A stretch of DNA of 64,000 nucleotides from positions 1 to 64,000 of the forward strand of contig NZ_JAVRIC010000022.1 of assembly GCF_031846245.1 (NCBI RefSeq), read 5' to 3'. The stretch is from Banduia mediterranea (GTDB taxonomy: Bacteria; Pseudomonadota; Gammaproteobacteria; Nevskiales; Nevskiaceae). Below the pieces are notes generated by a model. The model was not told where the DNA came from. It did not search any database and saw nothing but the letters and a program-made list of their open reading frames with translations. How positions within the stretch are numbered: the first letter of the stretch is position 1; the number at the start of each line of letters is the position of its first letter. Below, piece by piece: positions 36,820 through 46,016 of the stretch. A program made the translations under genes and the position numbers.

Positions 36820-38223
36820 TCAGTGCCCTCCCCCGACGACGCTGCCCGTCAACGCCGCCACCACGCGTTCCATTCGCGCCGAGCGCGACCCCTTGACCAG
36901 CACCGAGACGCCGGGTTCGATCTCGTCCTGCAGCGTCCTTGCAAGCGTGTCCACATCCGCGAAGTCGCGGCCACCGCGACCAAAGCCCACACTGGCCGAT
37001 CGGGCGTAGCGCCCGACCGAATAGAGCCGCTCTACGCCCAGGGACCGGGCCGCGAACCCGGCCTCCACATGCAGTTCGTCTGCGCCTTGTCCAAGCTCGG
37101 CCATATCGCCGAGCACCAGCCAGCGTGGCGGCGGGCATTGCGCCAGCACCTGCAAGGCGGCCTGCAGCGAGCTCGGATTGGCGTTGTAGGAATCGTCGAG
37201 CACGCGGGTGCCGTGTCGGCCCGCCTTCCAGGACAGGCGACCGTCGGCCGGCTGCACCTGCGCCAGCCCCTGCGCAATCTGATCCAGCTCCAGCCCGGCG
37301 GCCAGCGCCGCGGCCGTGGCGGCGAGTGCGTTGAGCACGTTGTGGCGGCCCGGCAGCGGCAGACGCAGGTCCGCGCGGGCGCCGAAGGCGTGGATCGTGA
37401 AGTGCATTTCGGCCGGCGCCTCGGCCGGCAGGCCCTGAATGTCTTCGGCGCGCACATCGGCGTCCGCCGACAGGCCGAAGCGAATCACCCGCGAACCGCC
37501 GGCCAGTTCGGTCCACAGCGGTGCCTGCACGTCATCGGCGTTGATGATCGCGACCGCCTCGTCGGCCAGGGCGGCGAACAGCTCGCCCTTGCCACGGGCC
37601 ACGCCTTCGCGACTGCCGAAGCCTTCGAGGTGCGCATCCCCGGCCTGCGTGACCACCCCGATATTCGGCCGTGCGATGTCCGCCAGCTGTGCGATCTCGC
37701 CCCGATGATTGGCGCCCATTTCGATCACGGCAGCACGATGTTCGGCGCGCAGGCGGCACAGCGTCAGCGGAACGCCGATGTGATTGTTGTAGTTACCGGC
37801 CGTGGCCAGCACCGGTCCCAGCGGCGCCAGCACCGCGGCCAGCATCTGCTTGACCGTGGTCTTGCCATTGCTGCCGGTGACGCCGATCAGAGGAAGCGAA
37901 AACCCGGCGCGCCAGCTCGCGGCATAGGCCTGCAGCGCCGCCAAGGTGTCCGGCACCAGCAATTGCGGCAGCGGCAGATCCTGGGCACGGCTCACCAGAG
38001 CGGCAGCGGCGCCGCGTTCGACGGCCTTGGGCACGAAGGCATGTCCGTCGAAATTCGGGCCGGACAGGGCCACGAACAGTTCGCCCGGCGCGACGCTGCG
38101 GCTGTCGGTGGATACGCCGCTGAAGCTGCGCTCGAACAGCGCCTGGTCCCCGCTCAGCGCGGCACCGATCCGCACGGCAGCGGCGCGAGCGGTTTCCATC
38201 GTCGAGGGCTTGTTCGCATTCAT
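36820..38223 (-). CDS. murF: UDP-MurNAc-tripeptide--D-alanyl-D-alanine ligase MurF
   Basis: The 467-residue Mur ligase has VSTDSRSVAPGELFVAL, the ATP loop GSNGKTT at 117-123 in LIGVTGSNGKTTVKQML, NYNNHIGVPLTL, EMGANHRGEIAQLADI, and LDDSYNANPSSLQAAL. It adds D-Ala-D-Ala to the UDP-MurNAc tripeptide, using the product of Ddl encoded further along the cluster. The ATG overlaps the murE stop by four bases. Confidence 0.97.
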   Translation of the reverse strand: MNANKPSTMETARAAAVRIGAALSGDQALFERSFSGVSTDSRSVAPGELFVALSGPNFDGHAFVPKAVERGAAAALVSRAQDLPLPQLLVPDTLAALQAYAASWRAGFSLPLIGVTGSNGKTTVKQMLAAVLAPLGPVLATAGNYNNHIGVPLTLCRLRAEHRAAVIEMGANHRGEIAQLADIARPNIGVVTQAGDAHLEGFGSREGVARGKGELFAALADEAVAIINADDVQAPLWTELAGGSRVIRFGLSADADVRAEDIQGLPAEAPAEMHFTIHAFGARADLRLPLPGRHNVLNALAATAAALAAGLELDQIAQGLAQVQPADGRLSWKAGRHGTRVLDDSYNANPSSLQAALQVLAQCPPPRWLVLGDMAELGQGADELHVEAGFAARSLGVERLYSVGRYARSASVGFGRGGRDFADVDTLARTLQDEIEPGVSVLVKGSRSARMERVVAALTGSVVGGGH

Positions 38224-39695
38224 GCCCGCAGCTCCAGGCCCAGCTGTTCCGCGACAAAACGACGGTCAGAGAAGTCGCGCCGCTGGTTCCCGACAATTTG
38301 GTAGTCCTCGTGACCCTTGCCGGCGACAACGATCACGTCCGCCGCGCCAGCCGAGGCGATCGCCTGAGCAATGGCGTCGGCGCGCTCGTGCACGACCGGT
38401 ACCGACAGGCCAAGCGGCACGCCCTGGAGAATCTGTGCGGTGATGGCGGTCGGATCCTCGCTGCGTGGGTTGTCATCGGTGACCACAAGATGGTCCGCCA
38501 GTTCCGCCGCCACAGCGCCCATGAGCGGGCGCTTGCCACGATCACGATCGCCGCCGCATCCGAACACGCAGCTCAGCTCGCCCGTGCAATGCGCACGCGC
38601 CGCGCTCAGCACAGAGCGCAGCGCCTGCGGCGTGTGCGCGTAGTCGACAATCAGCAGGGGCCCACCGCCGACCGCACGAAAGCCCTCCATCCGACCCGGC
38701 ACCGTGCAGCACGCGGCCAGCGCTTCGGCGGCCGATTCCAGGCGTGTCCCGCGCGACAGCAAGACCGCGAGCACCGCCAGCAGGTTGTCCACGTTGAAGC
38801 GCCCGAGCAGATGCGAGGCAATGCGAATCTCGCCGAAACTGCCGTACGCGGTGAAGGCCAGGCCTTCGAGATCGAAGTGCAGATCGCGCGCCAGCACATG
38901 GCGCCCCTGCGGTGCGGCCGATACGCCGTAGCCGATCACGTCGTCGAGCTCCCCGGCCCAGGCACGGCCGCGCGCATCGTCCAGATTCAGGATGGCGCTG
39001 CCGGGGCCGTCGAACAGGCGGCGCTTGGCCGCCGCATAGGCGGCCTCGCTGCCGTGGTAGTCGAGATGGTCGCGCCCGACATTGCTGAGCACGCGTGTGG
39101 CAAAGCGCACGCCGTCGGTGCGCCGCTGATCCAGGGCGTGCGAGGACACTTCGATCGCGACAGCCGCACAACCGGCGTCCGCCGCTTCGGCCAGCCAGCG
39201 CTGCAGCGTCACCGGATCGGGCGTGGTCTGGTCGCCGGCGTCGAGGCAGCTGATGCGCCCGTGGCCGAGCGTGCCGACATAGCCGCAGGCGACACCCAGC
39301 GTGTCGAGCGCCTGCGCCAACAGATAGGCGATCGAGGTCTTGCCGTCCGTGCCGGTGACGCCGATCACGTCCAGCGCCAGCGAGGGCTGGCCGTAAAATC
39401 GTGAGGCGATCGCGCTCGCCTGCGCGCCCAAACCGGGCACCGCGACCGTCGGCACGTTTGCAGTCGGTGCAGCCACGCCGGGAGCCGGTTCCCAGGCCAC
39501 CGCGGCCGCGCCATTTGCCAATGCCCGGTCGAGATATTCCAGACCGTGAGCGCGCGTGCCGCGACAGGCCAGGAACAGCGTGCCCGGCGTGATGCTGCGG
39601 CTGTCCAGCGACAGGCCGGTGAGTGCGCAATCCGGTGCGGCCACAGCCAGCAATGCGGCCAGTTCGCGCACCGGCGCAGACAGGCGGCGCGCCAT
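38220..39695 (-). CDS. murE: UDP-MurNAc-dipeptide--meso-diaminopimelate ligase MurE
   Basis: The 491-residue Mur ligase contains LSLDSRSITPGTLFLAC, the ATP loop GTDGKTS at 115-121, TTPDPVTLQRWLAEA, EVSSHALDQRRTDGV and DYAHTPQALRSVL. The substrate-recognition motif near the end is DNPR (VTDDNPRSEDP), the form linked to meso-diaminopimelate rather than lysine, so peptidoglycan should be of the usual Gram-negative type. Its ATG shares one base with the ftsI stop (TGATG). Confidence 0.97.
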   Translation of the reverse strand: MARRLSAPVRELAALLAVAAPDCALTGLSLDSRSITPGTLFLACRGTRAHGLEYLDRALANGAAAVAWEPAPGVAAPTANVPTVAVPGLGAQASAIASRFYGQPSLALDVIGVTGTDGKTSIAYLLAQALDTLGVACGYVGTLGHGRISCLDAGDQTTPDPVTLQRWLAEAADAGCAAVAIEVSSHALDQRRTDGVRFATRVLSNVGRDHLDYHGSEAAYAAAKRRLFDGPGSAILNLDDARGRAWAGELDDVIGYGVSAAPQGRHVLARDLHFDLEGLAFTAYGSFGEIRIASHLLGRFNVDNLLAVLAVLLSRGTRLESAAEALAACCTVPGRMEGFRAVGGGPLLIVDYAHTPQALRSVLSAARAHCTGELSCVFGCGGDRDRGKRPLMGAVAAELADHLVVTDDNPRSEDPTAITAQILQGVPLGLSVPVVHERADAIAQAIASAGAADVIVVAGKGHEDYQIVGNQRRDFSDRRFVAEQLGLELRA

Positions 39696-41434
39696 CACGA
39701 ACGGGCTCCCGCGGCTTGGGCGCTGGCGGTCTGCTGCTCCGGCGTCTGGTCCGGCGCGATCTGCAACAGGCGCGCGGCGGCCTGCATCACACGCGCGAAC
39801 ACCGGCGCCGCGGTGAGACCGCCGTAATACCCCTTTTCGCTGGGCTCGTCGATCATCACCAAGCCGACCAGACGCGGCTGCTCGGCCGGCAGCATGCCGA
39901 TGAACACGCCCTGATACTTGTTCTCGGCGTAGCCGCCGACGATCGGCTTGTGCACCGTGCCGGTCTTGCCGGCCACGCGGTAGCCGTTGACGGCGGCGCG
40001 TGTGCCGGTACCGCCCTGGTTGGTGACGCCTTCCATCAGGTAACGCACCGCACTGGCGGTTTCGGCCGAGACCGCACGCTGCGGCGGAATCTTCGGGCTG
40101 TCCTTGATGAACGTGATCTGGGGCATCAGGCCGTCGTTGGCGAGCCCGGAGTAGGCGCGCACCAGGTGCAGCGCGGTCACCGAGATGCCATAGCCGAAGG
40201 CGGCCGTGGCGGTCTCGATCGAACCCCAGCCGCGCCAATCCCGGAACACGCCCATGGATTCGCCAGGGAAACCCGAGTACAGCGGCTGGCCGAAACCGAA
40301 GGCCTCGAAACCGCGATAGACCTCCTCGGCGCCCATGCGCAGGCCGATCTTGGCGGCGGCGACATTGCTGGACTTGACCAGCATCCTCGACAGATTGACC
40401 ACGCCATAGTCGTGGGTATCGCGCACCGTGTGTCCGGCCACCATCCAGTAGCCGGGGCGCGTGTCGATCGCCTCATCGGGATCGACCAGACCGGTTTCGA
40501 TGCCTTCGGCCAGCAGCAACGGCTTGACCGTGGAGCCCGGTTCGAACACATCGGTCACGGCGCGGTTGCGCATGCCGTTGGAAGTGCGGTCTTCGAGGCG
40601 GTTGGGGTTGAAGCTCGGCTGGTTGGCGATCGCCAGCACCTCGCCGCTGACGGTGTCGACGACCACCATCAGGCCGCCCTTGGCCTTGTGCGCCTGCACC
40701 GCTGCCTTGAGTTCACGATAGGCCAGGTACTGCAGACGCAGGTCGATCGTCAGGCTCAGGTCCTCACCGGATTCGGCCGGCTTGAAGTCCGGTCCGTCCT
40801 CGACGATGCGACCGTCGCGCGCGCGAATCACGCGACGCGAACCCGGCGTGCCGGACAGCAGATTCTGCTGTGCGGCTTCCATGCCTTCCTGACCGATGCC
40901 GTCGATATTGGTGAAACCGACGAGGTTTCCGGCGACTTCTCCGGCCGGATAGAAGCGGCTGTACTCCCGCTGTGAGGACACGCCGGGCGCCTTGAGCGCC
41001 AGCACCCGTTCGGCGTCGGACGGCGCCATGTGGCGCTTCAGGTAGACGAACTGCCGCGTCTTGCGTGCTTCGAGAAACGCGCGCAACCCGGTTTCGCGCA
41101 TCCCCACCAGCTTGGCCAGCGGCGCGATGTATTCGGCCTGTTCCAGCAGTTCACGCGGCACCACCCAGATCGATTCCACCGGCGCCGACAAGGCCAGCGG
41201 CTCGCCATTGCGATCCCGGATCGCACCGCGATGCGCCGGCACTTCCAGCGTACGCACCGCGCGCTTGTTGCCTTCGCGCTGCAGAAACTCGTTGTCCAGC
41301 ACCTGCAGCTCGAAGGCGCGCGCCAGCACCGTGCCGCTGCCGGCGAGCAGCACGCACATCACGGCCCAGCGCCGCCAGGCACCGACCGCGCGCACTTCGG
41401 GGTTGAGCTTGACGCCGCGGCGGGGACTTCTCAC
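39695..41434 (-). CDS. ftsI: Septal peptidoglycan transpeptidase FtsI (PBP3)
   Basis: The 579-residue class B penicillin-binding protein has one N-terminal transmembrane segment (about 22-42), a pedestal domain with RGAIRDRNGEPLALS, and a transpeptidase domain. The catalytic motifs are SxxK at 301-304 (Ser301, Lys304), SSN at 355-357, and KTGT at 490-493. It crosslinks septal peptidoglycan with FtsW and is the target of some beta-lactams. The start overlaps the ftsL stop by four bases. Confidence 0.97.
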   Translation of the reverse strand: MRSPRRGVKLNPEVRAVGAWRRWAVMCVLLAGSGTVLARAFELQVLDNEFLQREGNKRAVRTLEVPAHRGAIRDRNGEPLALSAPVESIWVVPRELLEQAEYIAPLAKLVGMRETGLRAFLEARKTRQFVYLKRHMAPSDAERVLALKAPGVSSQREYSRFYPAGEVAGNLVGFTNIDGIGQEGMEAAQQNLLSGTPGSRRVIRARDGRIVEDGPDFKPAESGEDLSLTIDLRLQYLAYRELKAAVQAHKAKGGLMVVVDTVSGEVLAIANQPSFNPNRLEDRTSNGMRNRAVTDVFEPGSTVKPLLLAEGIETGLVDPDEAIDTRPGYWMVAGHTVRDTHDYGVVNLSRMLVKSSNVAAAKIGLRMGAEEVYRGFEAFGFGQPLYSGFPGESMGVFRDWRGWGSIETATAAFGYGISVTALHLVRAYSGLANDGLMPQITFIKDSPKIPPQRAVSAETASAVRYLMEGVTNQGGTGTRAAVNGYRVAGKTGTVHKPIVGGYAENKYQGVFIGMLPAEQPRLVGLVMIDEPSEKGYYGGLTAAPVFARVMQAAARLLQIAPDQTPEQQTASAQAAGARS

Positions 41435-41724
41435 GAGCCGTCTCCGGTGCGCGGCGCGGCCGCGCCGCGCTCGACGATGACGTAGCGCTGCGGTTCGGCC
41501 ATGCCGAGCTTGCCGCGCGCCGCTTCCTCGATGCGACCGTGCGAAGCCTGCGTGGCTTCCTCAAGCTGCAACTGGCTCCATTCGACGCGCAGCTGTTCGT
41601 GCTCGGAGCGCAGCGCTTCCAGTTCGCTGACCAGACCGCGGTTCTCGTGCTTGACCTCGACCACCGCCAGCGCGGAGCCGATCACCAGCAACAACAGCAG
41701 AATCTGCACGGGGCGCGAGCTCAT
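41431..41724 (-). CDS. ftsL: Cell division protein FtsL
   Basis: The 97-residue bitopic protein has a very short cytoplasmic tail, a transmembrane segment (about residues 5-23), and a periplasmic coiled-coil (about 25-65) ending with RGKLGMAEPQRYVIVE, the conserved FtsL tail. It acts in the FtsQLB complex. It overlaps rsmH upstream and ftsI downstream by four bases each. Length and position fit FtsL although this family is weakly conserved. Confidence 0.93.
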   Translation of the reverse strand: MSSRPVQILLLLLVIGSALAVVEVKHENRGLVSELEALRSEHEQLRVEWSQLQLEEATQASHGRIEEAARGKLGMAEPQRYVIVERGAAAPRTGDGS

Positions 41725-42650
41725 GGCAGGCGCTCCGCGATGCGCAGCACCGCGCTGCGCGAACGTGGGTTCGACGCCGTTTCCTGGTCGTCAGGGAACA
41801 CTCGTCCGATGCTCTTGAGCGCAACCGCCGGGCCACTGCCCGGCACCGCCGCGCCCGTCACCGGATCGCGCTCGGACAATCCCGCGTCGCGGATGTAACG
41901 TTTGACAATGCGGTCTTCCAGCGAGTGGAAACTGATCACGCACAGGCGCCCACCCGGCACCAGCACCGAGGCGGCCGCGGCCAGCGCGCCCGGCAGCATC
42001 TCCAGCTCGCGATTGATATGAATGCGGATCGCCTGAAAACTGCGTGTGGCCGGGTGGATACGGCCACGCGGCCCCGGCACCGCCGCGGCGATGATGTCCG
42101 CGAGACGACCGGTGGTCTCGATGCGGCCCGCGCTCATGCGTTCCCGCACCACGGCACGTGCGATGCGCCGGCTGTGACGCTCTTCGCCGAGCCTCCACAG
42201 CACGTCCGCGATGTCGCGCTCACGCGCCTTGTCCAGCCACTCGGCGGCGGACTCCCCGGCACGAGGATCCATGCGCATATCCAGCGGACCGTCGCGCAGG
42301 AACGAGAATCCCCGTCCGGCATCGTCGAGTTGCGGCGAGGACACGCCCAGATCGAACAACACGCCGTCGATCTGCCCGGAAAAACCTTCGACTTGGGCGA
42401 TTTCCGCGATGTGCTCGAAGCTGCAGGCATGAATCCGGAAATTGTCACGCGTACCGAAGCGCATCTGCGCGTACTGCGCGGCCTGAGGGTCCTGGTCGAA
42501 GGCATGAAGCTGACCGCTTTCACCAATGGCGGCGAGAATTTCGGCGCTATGCCCGCCGCGACCAAAGGTGGCGTCGACATAGCGGCCGCCCGCACGCAGC
42601 GCCAGACCGGCGAGCGCTTGCGCGAGCATCACCGGGCGGTGTGCGCTCAT
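41721..42650 (-). CDS. rsmH: 16S rRNA m4C1402 methyltransferase RsmH
   Basis: From the ATG at 42650 the product has 309 residues, the usual RsmH length, and starts MSAHRPVMLAQAL. It has the SAM motif VDATFGRGGHSAEIL, VLFDLGVSSPQLDDAGRGFSF, LRDGPLDMRMDP, and GGRLCVISFHSLEDRIVKRY. It methylates N4 of C1402 in 16S rRNA. An in-frame ATG at 42776, six bases after mraZ, would add 42 arginine- and alanine-rich residues not typical of the family; it remains possible because close spacing to mraZ is normal. Confidence 0.93.
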   Translation of the reverse strand: MSAHRPVMLAQALAGLALRAGGRYVDATFGRGGHSAEILAAIGESGQLHAFDQDPQAAQYAQMRFGTRDNFRIHACSFEHIAEIAQVEGFSGQIDGVLFDLGVSSPQLDDAGRGFSFLRDGPLDMRMDPRAGESAAEWLDKARERDIADVLWRLGEERHSRRIARAVVRERMSAGRIETTGRLADIIAAAVPGPRGRIHPATRSFQAIRIHINRELEMLPGALAAAASVLVPGGRLCVISFHSLEDRIVKRYIRDAGLSERDPVTGAAVPGSGPAVALKSIGRVFPDDQETASNPRSRSAVLRIAERLP

Positions 42651-42782
42651 GGCCTCAACAGCGCTCGGCGCCGCGGGGAGCGTTGCGCAAATCCGGGCAG
42701 GAATCCGGGCAGACGTCTGGATATACCGGCGCGCGTCCCCGCGTAGATTGGCGAGGCTGGAGGGGCGGCTGTGCATGGATAA

Positions 42783-43235
42783 TCACCGCCGAATGCGCTT
42801 GAGTGCCGAGCTGAGCCGCTGACGATCCGCCTGCTTCTCGCTTTCGCGCCGCTGCAGCGTCGCCTCGTCCCAGATGTCGAAGCGGCGGCGCTGGCCTTCG
42901 ATGACGACGCGCCCCTTGAGTCCGACGCGTTCACGCAATACGGCCGGCAACACGATGCGCCCCTGGGCGTCGAAGTCCACCATGATCGAACCACCGAGGA
43001 CTTCCTCCATCAGCAGTTCGCGCTCGTCGGCGTCGTCAATCGCTTCGATTTCTTCGGCGAGTTCCTCGAATCGAGGAGACGGATAGACCGCCACGTAGCT
43101 GCGGCCCTCGTCGGAATCGTAGGGTGTCAGGTAGAGCGGAACGCCTTCCATCTTCGTGAGCTGCGCGCGATACAAGGCCGGGACCGCGACGCGACCCTTA
43201 TCGTCCATTGCAAGCGCGTACCGCCCTGTAAACAC
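42783..43235 (-). CDS. mraZ: Transcriptional regulator MraZ
   Basis: The 150-residue protein has the two AbrB-like repeats of MraZ: FTGRYALAMDDKGRVAVPALYR in the first half and IMVDFDAQGRIVLPAVLRE in the second, each with the conserved Asp-x-Lys/Gln-Gly-Arg core. The start is a GTG at 43235, with GGAG seven bases upstream. It matches the family's usual first residues (MF-x-G) and length; longer frames upstream are not conserved. MraZ represses the dcw promoter by binding TGGGN repeats, which are present upstream. Confidence 0.95.
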   Translation of the reverse strand: MFTGRYALAMDDKGRVAVPALYRAQLTKMEGVPLYLTPYDSDEGRSYVAVYPSPRFEELAEEIEAIDDADERELLMEEVLGGSIMVDFDAQGRIVLPAVLRERVGLKGRVVIEGQRRRFDIWDEATLQRRESEKQADRQRLSSALKRIRR

Positions 43236-43300
43236 GAATCGGCTCCGAAAGTACCGCGACCGGACCTCCCTCGCTGACCGGATCGTCACTAGGGAGGACT

Positions 43301-43327
43301 CCCCACTGTCCCCCACTTCACCCCACT
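43301..43327 (-). promoter_or_regulatory. Three MraZ boxes in the dcw promoter region
   Basis: On the minus strand, AGTGGGG occurs three times at exactly ten-base spacing (43327-43321, 43317-43311, 43307-43301). This matches the known MraZ site of TGGGN repeats separated by five bases. The boxes lie just downstream of a likely -10 element and 66 bases upstream of the mraZ start. Confidence 0.85.
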
Positions 43328-43335
43328 GAGGCAGG

Positions 43336-43364
43336 ACTGTACTCCACCGCCCTGGGTGATGCAA
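43336..43364 (-). promoter_or_regulatory. Candidate sigma-70 promoter for the dcw cluster
   Basis: TTGCAT (43364-43359) and TACAGT (43341-43336) are separated by 17 bases on the minus strand, and transcription would start next to the first MraZ box. The match to consensus is moderate. Between this site and the spermidine-synthase-like gene end (43365-43606) I see no gene or clear terminator. Confidence 0.5.
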
Positions 43365-43606
43365 GCAAAATCTCGTGACGAAACAAGAGCTTGGGAGAAA
43401 TGCCTGGATGGAAATCATGAAACCACTGGAAACAGGCACTTAGAGAACTTTGTTCACGTAAGCGGCGAATTTCGGGCCGTGTTGGGGGCGCGCCGGGTAT
43501 TGGCGCCTAAACCGCACGGGCACGCGCGCATCGCCCGGGCAAAGGCGGCGATCACCGCGCTGGGGCGAAGTGGGGCTTTGGGGAGAAAAATCCCGCCACG
43601 ACGGGC

Positions 43607-44599
43607 TTAGCGCCGCCTTTTTGCGGACTCTTCGGCCTTTGCGAGCGAACGGCGGAAATCGAGTTGAAGCTGCTTCGCCATCCCGCCGAGGTCGAGTGCA
43701 TGCCGCTGCGCAAGCTCGGGCAGGCGGGCGCGGACCCGAGCCCAGTCCGGCGGCCATGATGGATTGCAGAATGCGAGCACGACGCGGTTTTCGCTCACAG
43801 CATCGCGCAGAACCAGGATCTGTCCATCGAACACCCGGGCGATGCTGTCGATCATCGAGCCGATACGAGCGATCGTTCCCACCAGATTGCTGACCAGCAC
43901 GCCGCCCGGCCGCAGCCGTGACCGGACCGAGGCGTAGAAGCTTTCGCTGCACAGACTTGGCGACAAGCCCACCGCATCGCAGCCGTCGACCAGCACGACA
44001 TCGGCCGACTGGCGCGTGCTGGCGAAATAGGTTGCGGCATCGGCATGCACCAGACGCAGCCGCGCGCCCGGATTCGGTACGTGGAACAGGCTGGCCAGCT
44101 CGATCACCGTCCTCTCGATTTCGATCGTGATGATCCGCGCCTTCGGCAGTCCGCGATAGCAGGCCTTGGTCAGCGAGCCGCCGCCCAGGCCCACCAGCAT
44201 GACGTGTCTGGGCTGGGGCTGGAACAGCAGAAAAGCCATCATCGAGCGGGTATACGCCAGATCCAGCGCGTCCGGCTCGTGCAGGCTCATGCGGCTCTGC
44301 GTGAAACGCTGGCCGATGTACAACTCACGATGTTCACCATTGTCGAGCACGTAGGGCTTGGGGTATTCGCCACGACGCAACTGCTGCAGCACCTCCATGA
44401 TGCTGCTGTCCGCGGGTTCGCTCAGATAGGCCATGAATTCGCCCTCCGGCAGCGTCACCGGAACCTCCCAGATCTGGGATTCGGCGGCGGCCTGCCTGTC
44501 CTCGTCCTCCGAAGATGTCTGCTTGCGTCGCACGGCTGGGCTGCGAATCCTGTTGGCGTCAGTCGGCACAGGCGGCATGCCGAGGCACGCCGCCTGCAT
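43607..44599 (-). CDS. Spermidine-synthase-like SAM-dependent protein
   Basis: The 330-residue product resembles the spermidine synthase fold. After a disordered charged N-terminus (about 55 residues) come the strand-rich segment VLDNGEHRELYIGQ, the SAM/dcSAM motif HVMLVGLGGGSLTKACYRGLP, ITIEIERTVIELASLFHVP, and VVLVDGCDAVGLSPSLCSESFY. Residues expected to hold the polyamine are not clear, so it may be a methyltransferase-like member of the family rather than a true SpeE. It lies between rnpB and the dcw promoter. Several starts are possible: 44599, 44578 or further in; none has a strong ribosome site. Confidence 0.7.
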   Translation of the reverse strand: MQAACLGMPPVPTDANRIRSPAVRRKQTSSEDEDRQAAAESQIWEVPVTLPEGEFMAYLSEPADSSIMEVLQQLRRGEYPKPYVLDNGEHRELYIGQRFTQSRMSLHEPDALDLAYTRSMMAFLLFQPQPRHVMLVGLGGGSLTKACYRGLPKARIITIEIERTVIELASLFHVPNPGARLRLVHADAATYFASTRQSADVVLVDGCDAVGLSPSLCSESFYASVRSRLRPGGVLVSNLVGTIARIGSMIDSIARVFDGQILVLRDAVSENRVVLAFCNPSWPPDWARVRARLPELAQRHALDLGGMAKQLQLDFRRSLAKAEESAKRRR

Positions 44600-44607
44600 C
44601 GGGAATC

Positions 44608-44990
44608 AGGTGGGAGCCGGCCTGTAAGCCGGGTTCTGTCTAGATCTTGCGATCCGAAACAATCATTCCTCTGGGATCTGCGTCACCGCAGACCTCAAGC
44701 AGCCTACCCGGAAGGCGCGCGGGCCACGCGTCGGCGGCCGAAGCCGCCGTCCTTCCCTATTTGGCCTTGCTCCAGGCGGGGTTTACCGTGCCGCGAACCG
44801 TTGCCGGCCGCGCGGTGCGCTCTTACCGCACCTTTTCACCCTTACCGGCGCCGAAGCGCTTAGGCGGTCTGATCTCTGTGGCACTTTCCGTAGGCTCGCG
44901 CCCCCCAGGGGTTACCTGGCACCCTGCCCTGCGGAGCCCGGACTTTCCTCCATCACCTTGCGGCAACAGCGATTGTTCGGCCGACTCCCG
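44608..44990 (-). ncRNA. rnpB: RNase P RNA (bacterial type A)
   Basis: This stretch reads on the minus strand as a full type A RNase P RNA of about 383 nt. Conserved blocks in order are GGAGGAAAGTCCGGGCTCC near the 5' end, CAGGGTGCCAGGTAACCCC, GGGTGAAAAGGTGCGGTAAG, GAGCAAGGCCAAATAGGG, GGGTAGGCTGCTTGAG and a terminal AGAACCCGGCTTA. The two ends pair as helix P1 (GGGAGTCGGCC with GGCCGGCTCCC). It matures tRNA 5' ends. The gene follows rsmI by 23 bases, as in many gammaproteobacteria. Confidence 0.96.
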
Positions 44991-45012
44991 GCGGGGATTC
45001 TACGCGATCCCG

Positions 45013-45927
45013 CTACTGGACCGGCGGCGCCGACATTTCCAGCGCGCGCTTGTACAGTGCGTTCTTGCGCTGACCCGTGAGTTCGGCGGCGACACGCGCC
45101 GCACGCGAGGGCTCCAGCTCGCTCAACAGCACGCGCAGGATGTGCTCGGCGTCGTCGGGCCGTTCGGCCTCCGCCGCGCCCTCGATCACCAGCACGAATT
45201 CGCCGCGTGTCCGGTTGCTGTCCTGCGTCAGCCACTGGCAAAGCCGCGCCGCCGTATCGGTGACCGATTGCTCGAAACGCTTGCTGAGCTCGCGCGCCAG
45301 GCAGATTCGCCGATCGGCCCCCAGCACCTCGGCGCAGTCCGTCAGACATTCAGCGATGCGGTGACTCGATTCGTAGACGATCAGGGTGTCGCGACAATCC
45401 GCCAGCGCTTCCAGGCGACTACGCCGCGCGCCGCGACGCGACGGCAGGAAGCCTTCGAACACGAAACGGTCGCTGGGCAGGCCGGACACCGACAGCGCGG
45501 CCACCACCGCGCAGGGCCCCGGCACGGTCATGACCGGAACCCCGGCGGCACGCGAGGCGCGCACCAGCGCGAAACCGGGATCGCTGACCAGCGGTGTGCC
45601 GGCGTCGGATACCAGCGCGAGGCTTTCGCCCGCCAGAAGACGCGCGACCAGCTTGCCGGCGATGTCCGTCTCATTGTGCTCGTGCAAAGCGATCAACCGA
45701 GCCCGCACACCGAAATGCGACAGCAGAGCGCCGGTTACGCGCGTGTCTTCGGCGCAGATCGCGTTCACCGCCGACAACACGCGCAGGGCGCGCGGCGAAA
45801 GATCGCCGAGATTTCCGATCGGCGTGGCCACGACATAAAGGTGTCCGTCCGACACCTCGGCAGAGGCCTGAGACGGATCGATGGCTGCGGAGTCTGTCTC
45901 AGTGCTGGCGGGCATCGGAGGATTCAT
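45013..45927 (-). CDS. rsmI: 16S rRNA 2'-O-ribose C1402 methyltransferase RsmI
   Basis: The 304-residue tetrapyrrole-methylase-fold protein has LYVVATPIGNLGDLSPRALRVL, ICAEDTRVTGALLSHFG, ALVSDAGTPLVSDPGF, VPGPCAVVAALSVSGLPSDRF and VYESSHRIAECLTD, all RsmI hallmarks. It methylates the ribose of C1402, the same nucleotide whose base RsmH modifies. The ATG at 45927 is chosen; the conserved domain starts about 28 residues later. It diverges from lpoA with 89 bases between the starts. Confidence 0.95.
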   Translation of the reverse strand: MNPPMPASTETDSAAIDPSQASAEVSDGHLYVVATPIGNLGDLSPRALRVLSAVNAICAEDTRVTGALLSHFGVRARLIALHEHNETDIAGKLVARLLAGESLALVSDAGTPLVSDPGFALVRASRAAGVPVMTVPGPCAVVAALSVSGLPSDRFVFEGFLPSRRGARRSRLEALADCRDTLIVYESSHRIAECLTDCAEVLGADRRICLARELSKRFEQSVTDTAARLCQWLTQDSNRTRGEFVLVIEGAAEAERPDDAEHILRVLLSELEPSRAARVAAELTGQRKNALYKRALEMSAPPVQ

Positions 45928-46016
45928 GCGGATCGCGAAATATTGCAAGGCGGCGGCCGGTGCAGCTGCCGTCAACGTCAAGGTTCAGCCACGCGAGCGT
46001 GTCATACTTTACATCT

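Noticed and set aside
34092-38304. Long plus-strand open frames opposite ftsW, murD, mraY and murF
   Set aside because: All Mur and Fts genes on the minus strand have full motif sets, so these are shadow frames typical of high GC.
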